Part shown: in pieces, positions 8,016 through 10,323 of the stretch
Layout: each line of letters begins with the position of its first letter
Numbering within the stretch: the stretch's first letter is position 1
From: an uncultured Pseudomonas sp.
Lineage (GTDB): Bacteria > Pseudomonadota > Gammaproteobacteria > Pseudomonadales > Pseudomonadaceae
DNA length: 10,323 nt
Direction of reading: 5' to 3'
NCBI GenBank assembly: GCA_946886875.1
Contig: CAMPJN010000107.1
Location: forward strand, 1-10,323
Notes under the pieces: generated by a model
Told to the model about the DNA's origin: nothing
The model's database searches: none
Seen by the model: the letters and a program-made list of their open reading frames with translations, nothing else
Translations under genes and position numbers: made by a program

Positions 8016-8803
8016 ACACGCCAGCACGCCTGCGCAACGCGCGCTTATTGAACATCGGCCTGCTATTCGGCCTGCTCGCGGCGGTGATCGCCTCCTTCGT
8101 CTATCTGGGTATCGATCTCGGTGCCCTACTCGGCGGCGACAGCCTGAGCCAGATGGGCCGCTATGCCAGCGGCTTCGCCCAGCCGGACTTTTCCGCCGCG
8201 CACCTCAGGGCGATTTATCAGGGCGCCTTGGAAACCCTGGCCATGTCTGCCATCGGCACCCTGCTCGCAGCTCTGCTCGGTTTGCTCCTGGCGTTGCCAG
8301 CGGCCGGGCGTTTCGGCTGGCTGGCCTCGAGCGGCGCGCGTTTGCTATTGAATGCCCTGCGCGCCATTCCCGAGCTGGTTTGGGCGGCGCTGGTGGTATT
8401 GGCCGCAGGCCTCGGCCCGAATGCCGGCACCCTGGCATTGGCGCTGCACACCAGCGGCGTACTCGGCCGTCTGTTCGCCGAAGCCCTGGAAAACACCCCG
8501 ACCGAACCGGCTGAAGCGATTCGCCTAAGCGGCGGCGGGCCTGTCGCGGCCTTCTGCTACGGCACCCTACCCTGCGTTTGGCCACAACTGATCGCTTATT
8601 CGCTGTACCGCTGGGAAAACAACATCCGCATGGCCAGCGTACTCGGCTTCGTCGGTGCCGGCGGCCTGGGGCAGATGCTCTATGTCAGCCTCAGCCTGTT
8701 CCAGCAAGCCCAAGCGGCCACGGTGATCCTGGCCATGCTGCTGATGGTGGTGGCTGTCGACGCGCTCAGCGGCTGGGCGCGCCAGCGTTGGGTCAGTCAC
8801 TAA
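8012..8803 (+). CDS. ABC importer permease 2 (PhnE-like)
   Basis: A 263-aa inner-membrane protein, the partner of permease 1 in a heterodimeric channel. ATG 8012 overlaps the preceding stop as ATGA; the longer open frame upstream is a shadow of permease 1. Helices are visible at LLNIGLLFGLLAAVIASFVYLG, LETLAMSAIGTLLAALLGLLLALP, LLNALRAIPELVWAALVVLAAGL and ATVILAMLLMVVAVDAL. Its coupling loop EALENTPTEPAEAIRLSGG keeps more of the EAA consensus than that of permease 1. RAIPELVWAAL, YSLYRWENNIRMASVLGFVGAGG and GLGQ mirror permease 1. It is the last gene of the transporter operon. Its final 11 bp overlap the 3' end of the convergent integrase pseudogene. A 5-bp CCTCT/AGAGG hairpin follows (about 8807-8821) without a T run, so no clear terminator is visible. 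Confidence 0.88.
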   Translation: MNTPARLRNARLLNIGLLFGLLAAVIASFVYLGIDLGALLGGDSLSQMGRYASGFAQPDFSAAHLRAIYQGALETLAMSAIGTLLAALLGLLLALPAAGRFGWLASSGARLLLNALRAIPELVWAALVVLAAGLGPNAGTLALALHTSGVLGRLFAEALENTPTEPAEAIRLSGGGPVAAFCYGTLPCVWPQLIAYSLYRWENNIRMASVLGFVGAGGLGQMLYVSLSLFQQAQAATVILAMLLMVVAVDALSGWARQRWVSH

Positions 8804-9402
8804 GCCCTCTACCCCAGAGGCTCAGCACTCCGGCAAATGCCTGACCCAGCACTTGGGTATAGATCTGGGTCATCCGCACATCGGCATGGCCAAAGAGCGT
8901 TTGCACCGTACGAATATCGCTACCACGACGCATTAGTTCAGTGGCAAAGCTATGGCGAAAGGTGTGGCAGCCGGCTGGCTTATGAATACTGGAGCGCCGC
9001 ACAGCCTGCTTGACCGCCTTCTGGATGGAGCTGACACGTAAATGAACGCAGCGAGGATTCGATGTACTTCCTCAATCGACAAAACCGCGGGTAAACGATG
9101 CGGCTTGTTCACCTGTACAACATCGGCCAGCTAGGGCAAATCGAGCGCCAGTACCTCCTTATAAAAAACAGCAAAGCGGACAGCGCCGGTTCTGCGTAGA
9201 TGCCGAAACATTATGCTTCACCGCCAGCTCGGGTAAGAAAGGGTTCAACTTCGGCAGCCCCCATGCCCTGGGGGTGACGATATTGGTGAAAGCGGGTAAA
9301 GCGCTTTACCCAGTCGCAATAGACGTGCTCAGTGCGAATCGAGTAGTGTTTCAGGCGAATCTGCTCGCGAACCTGGTCGAGTAACCGAGGCTTTCCGTCC
9401 AT
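8793..9402 (-). pseudogene. intI: Integron integrase intI, inactivated remnant
   Basis: A tyrosine recombinase of the integron-integrase type, destroyed. Reading from ATG 9402 (GGGAG ribosome site upstream), the N-terminal domain is clear: KPRLLDQVREQIRLKHYSIR and MGAAEVEPFLT. A +1 shift near 9231 moves to ELAVKHNVSASTQN; a -1 shift follows before ALSALLF; another -1 shift in a T run restores YKEVLALDLP. TAG (9131-9133) replaces the expected Trp codon; then LADVVQVNKP and HRLPAVLSIEEVHRILAAF. Near 9038-9046 the sequence jumps to the C-terminus (SSIQKAVKQAV, CHTFRHSFATELMRRG, GHADVRMTQIYTQVL). By comparison with integrases of about 320-340 aa, roughly 115-120 central codons are missing, including the first catalytic Arg and Lys. 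The His-x-x-Arg, second His and Tyr nucleophile codons remain. No active enzyme can be made. The 3' end overlaps permease 2 by 11 bp. Confidence 0.92.
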
Positions 9403-9538
9403 GGTGTATAACTCCCTTTACTGCCAAAACACAGCGCCAAGCCCCAGCCTAGACGGCCCAGCACGACAGGACAAGAATGTTATCCACCACGCCCGCAAAA
9501 GCGTTATCACACCAGTTGGTGTCTATTTATCGTTAAGT
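9403..9538. other. attI-like region with core site GTTAAGT (9532-9538)
   Basis: This stretch lies between the integrase start and the first cassette, where attI belongs. GTTAAGT (9532-9538) fits the core consensus GTTRRRY; crossover would fall between G9532 and T9533. The assignment is confirmed by the first cassette's attC, whose R'' box (ACTTAAC, 9899-9905) is the exact complement. Ten bases before the core, ACACCA-gt-TGGTGT (9509-9522) is a perfect 6-bp inverted repeat that could be part of the integrase-binding sites. I found no convincing cassette promoter (Pc) or LexA box; TATAAC (9407-9412) resembles a -10 box but lacks a -35 partner. Confidence 0.7.
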
Positions 9539-9968
9539 GCAATCTGGTGACCCATGAAATATATTATTGCCATTCTTGGAGGTTGGATACTCGGCGCTGT
9601 CACGATCGTATTCACAAATCACGTCAATGACTCCAGCGGCAGCATTCATATTAACGTTGAGAACGATACCAACATAACATTCTCACTAATTACCTTGCAG
9701 GTTGAATCTGCACAACGCTTCACATGCACTCTTCACTACAACAAGTGCTCGTTTGTCGTGGCTCATTTGGGCGACACCAACTTTGAGCTTCAAGCCACTA
9801 AAGAGGGTGAAACATCACCGAGTCTGCATTATTCGGTAGGGTACGCGGAGTCAGGTTCTGCCCTAGTAATAAATCTCAGCCAATTCAACAAAAATGGCAC
9901 TTAACAAGTGGTTCAAATCGCTCGCTTTGCTCGCTGGGACGGGCTAAAGCCCGCCCCTTAACCAAACG
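9533..9968 (+). mobile_element. Gene cassette 1 (complete)
   Basis: The borders follow from the two core sites: G|TTAAGT at 9532/9533 and G|TTATGA at 9968/9969, giving a 436-bp cassette. When circular, its attC would have R' = G+TTAAGT, which pairs perfectly with its R'' ACTTAAC (9899-9905). It holds a single ORF starting 21 nt after the crossover point, so the 5' leader is very short and expression should depend on an outside promoter. The content is visibly AT-richer than the chromosomal genes to the left. Confidence 0.85.
9554..9904 (+). CDS. Cassette-encoded small exported or membrane-anchored protein, unknown function
   Basis: A 116-aa ORF filling cassette 1; I do not recognise the family. 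The N-terminus MKYIIAILGGWILGAVTIVF is a hydrophobic helix with one Lys at the start, either an uncleaved inner-membrane anchor or a signal peptide without an obvious cleavage motif. The rest (about 24-116) is polar and reads as alternating beta-strands (SIHINVEND, ITFSLITLQV, FELQATKEG, SALVINLSQ), suggesting a small periplasmic beta-fold. Two cysteines (C58, C65) could form a disulfide there. The ATG at 9554 has a weak GGTGA ribosome site 4-5 nt upstream. The TAA stop (9902-9904) lies within the attC R'' box, as is usual for cassettes. Composition and codon use differ from the chromosomal genes, consistent with acquisition. No toxin, antitoxin, resistance or acetyltransferase motif is visible. 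Confidence 0.75.
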   Translation: MKYIIAILGGWILGAVTIVFTNHVNDSSGSIHINVENDTNITFSLITLQVESAQRFTCTLHYNKCSFVVAHLGDTNFELQATKEGETSPSLHYSVGYAESGSALVINLSQFNKNGT

Positions 9969-9974
9969 TTATGA
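9899..9974 (+). other. attC recombination site of cassette 1
   Basis: A 76-bp imperfect palindrome with all attC parts: R'' ACTTAAC (9899-9905), 3-nt spacer AAG, L'' TGGTTCAA (9909-9916), centre, L' TTAACCA (9958-9964), 3-nt spacer AAC, R' GTTATGA (9968-9974). L'' and L' pair over 7 bp with C9914 left extrahelical, the feature that sets strand choice and polarity. The centre holds a strong extra hairpin: GGG-a-CGGGCT (9936-9945), loop AA, AGCCCG-c-CCC (9948-9957), and a direct repeat GCTCGC at 9920-9925 and 9929-9934. R' does not match R'' because R' belongs to the next cassette. Confidence 0.9.
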
Positions 9975-9985
9975 GGTATGACGCA

Positions 9986-10273
9986 ATGACCGAGGCTGAT
10001 CTGAAATTTTATTTGCTGCTTAAAAGGCAGAGTAAATATACAATTCATGTATACGCAGTACTTTCAGCTGCTCTGTTTTTGAATTCGCACTTTCACTTCC
10101 TTAGTCTTATTAATGGTCAGTTGTCCTTCCTTGTAGCAAGCTATTTGACCATCATAGTATTTTCATCTTTCTTCAGAGAAACGTCCGATCAAAAAGCATG
10201 CAGAATCATCGAAGAGTATATAAACAATGATCAAGCTCTCATGGTAAAGCTGAACGAATTGCGGAACTCATAA
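9986..10273 (+). CDS. Cassette-encoded small two-helix membrane protein, unknown function
   Basis: A 95-aa ORF in cassette 2 with no family I recognise. A polar, charged N-terminus (MTEADLKFYLLLKRQSKY) leads into two hydrophobic segments (HVYAVLSAALFLNSHFHFLSL and LSFLVASYLTIIVFSSFF) separated by a short NGQ turn, so both ends are probably cytoplasmic. A charged, helical tail follows (SDQKACRIIEEYINNDQALM to ELRNS). Start: ATG 9986 has GAGG 9 nt upstream. ATG 9971, which would add MRYDA, lies inside the recombination core GTTATGA and has no ribosome site, so I prefer 9986 but cannot exclude 9971. The TAA stop (10271-10273) lies inside the R'' box. The gene is AT-rich with rare-codon use unlike the flanking chromosome. 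Small membrane proteins are common in cassette arrays; no specific role can be assigned. Confidence 0.7.
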   Translation: MTEADLKFYLLLKRQSKYTIHVYAVLSAALFLNSHFHFLSLINGQLSFLVASYLTIIVFSSFFRETSDQKACRIIEEYINNDQALMVKLNELRNS

Positions 10274-10323
10274 CAATGCGTATATGGACTCTCTCCACAA
10301 GTAGTGAGTAAAGCTTTGCTTTT
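10268..10323 (+). other. attC site of cassette 2, 5' part only
   Basis: It starts with R'' TCATAAC (10268-10274), the complement of the cassette's own 5' core, followed by AATGCG. The 56 visible bases differ completely from attC 1 beyond the R'' box, so the two sites are of different types and the cassettes likely have different origins. The end (AAAGCTTTGCTTTT) reaches the window edge before L' and R'. Confidence 0.65.

Larger units (their letters stand above)
8793..10323. mobile_element. Integron: dead integrase, attI-like region, at least two gene cassettes (runs off right edge)
   Basis: Standard integron geometry is visible: an intI pseudogene on the minus strand, then a recombination region, then cassettes read outward on the plus strand, each ending in an attC site. 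The left limit coincides with the end of the transporter operon. No transposon ends, IS or resistance genes are seen, so this looks like a sedentary (chromosomal) integron of the kind known from Pseudomonas stutzeri and relatives. The change to AT-richer sequence with more varied codon use begins in the cassette region. The right end lies beyond the window. Confidence 0.85.
9969..10323 (+). mobile_element. Gene cassette 2 (right end outside the window)
   Basis: It begins after G9968 with TTATGA. Its own attC begins at 10268 with R'' TCATAAC, the exact complement of GTTATGA, confirming that this 5' border and that attC belong to one cassette. It holds one ORF. The rest of the attC and the right border are beyond the window. 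Confidence 0.8.

Noticed and set aside
8793..9402. Two separate small genes (8793-9002 and 9211-9402)
   Set aside because: Both are pieces of one integron integrase: N-terminal and C-terminal parts in order on the same strand, with matching sequence between them in other frames.
9403..9531. LexA box or cassette promoter
   Set aside because: No CTG-N10-CAG-type site and no paired -35/-10 boxes could be found by eye.
9920..9934. CRISPR or tandem repeat from the GCTCGC pair
   Set aside because: Only two 6-bp copies, and they lie inside an attC site that explains them.

Overview
The base composition, codon use and gene content (GC-rich coding DNA, a diguanylate cyclase hybrid, a hydroxypyruvate/tartronate module, a PhnD-type ABC transporter) suggest a gammaproteobacterial chromosome, most likely Pseudomonas. 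The type of integron at the right end would fit the P. stutzeri/P. alcaligenes side of the genus. The genus call is an inference from protein resemblance, not a search result.

Layout. (1) 1-1811, plus strand: the 3' part of a gene for a large bacterial tubulin/FtsZ-superfamily protein with an intact GGGTGSG nucleotide-binding loop; its start lies left of the window. (2) 1887-3563, plus: a membrane diguanylate cyclase with a periplasmic NMT1/THI5-like binding domain, one membrane segment and an intact GGEEF domain. (3) 5383-3566, minus: an NADP-type beta-hydroxyacid dehydrogenase (tartronate semialdehyde reductase-like) followed by a hydroxypyruvate isomerase, with a REP/MITE-like inverted repeat between them. 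Together they would convert hydroxypyruvate to tartronate semialdehyde and then to glycerate. (4) 5516-8803, plus: four translationally coupled, overlapping genes for a PhnD/PhnC/PhnE-type importer (binding protein, ATPase, two permeases), resembling the putative selenate/oxyanion transporters of pseudomonads. (5) 8793-10323: an integron. The integrase gene on the minus strand is dead: three frameshifts, a nonsense codon and a central deletion of roughly 115-120 codons. Then come an attI-like region, one complete gene cassette (9533-9968) and a second cassette running off the right edge.

The integron is the most interesting part. The cassette borders can be deduced from the sequence alone: each cassette's terminal R'' box (ACTTAAC for cassette 1, TCATAAC for cassette 2) is the exact reverse complement of the core at that cassette's own 5' end (GTTAAGT and GTTATGA). 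This is what excised circular cassettes require. Both cassettes carry small, AT-richer ORFs that I do not recognise: an exported or anchored protein with two cysteines, and a small two-helix membrane protein. Both stop codons lie inside the R'' box. Because the local integrase is a pseudogene, the array is either frozen or mobilised only by an integrase acting in trans.
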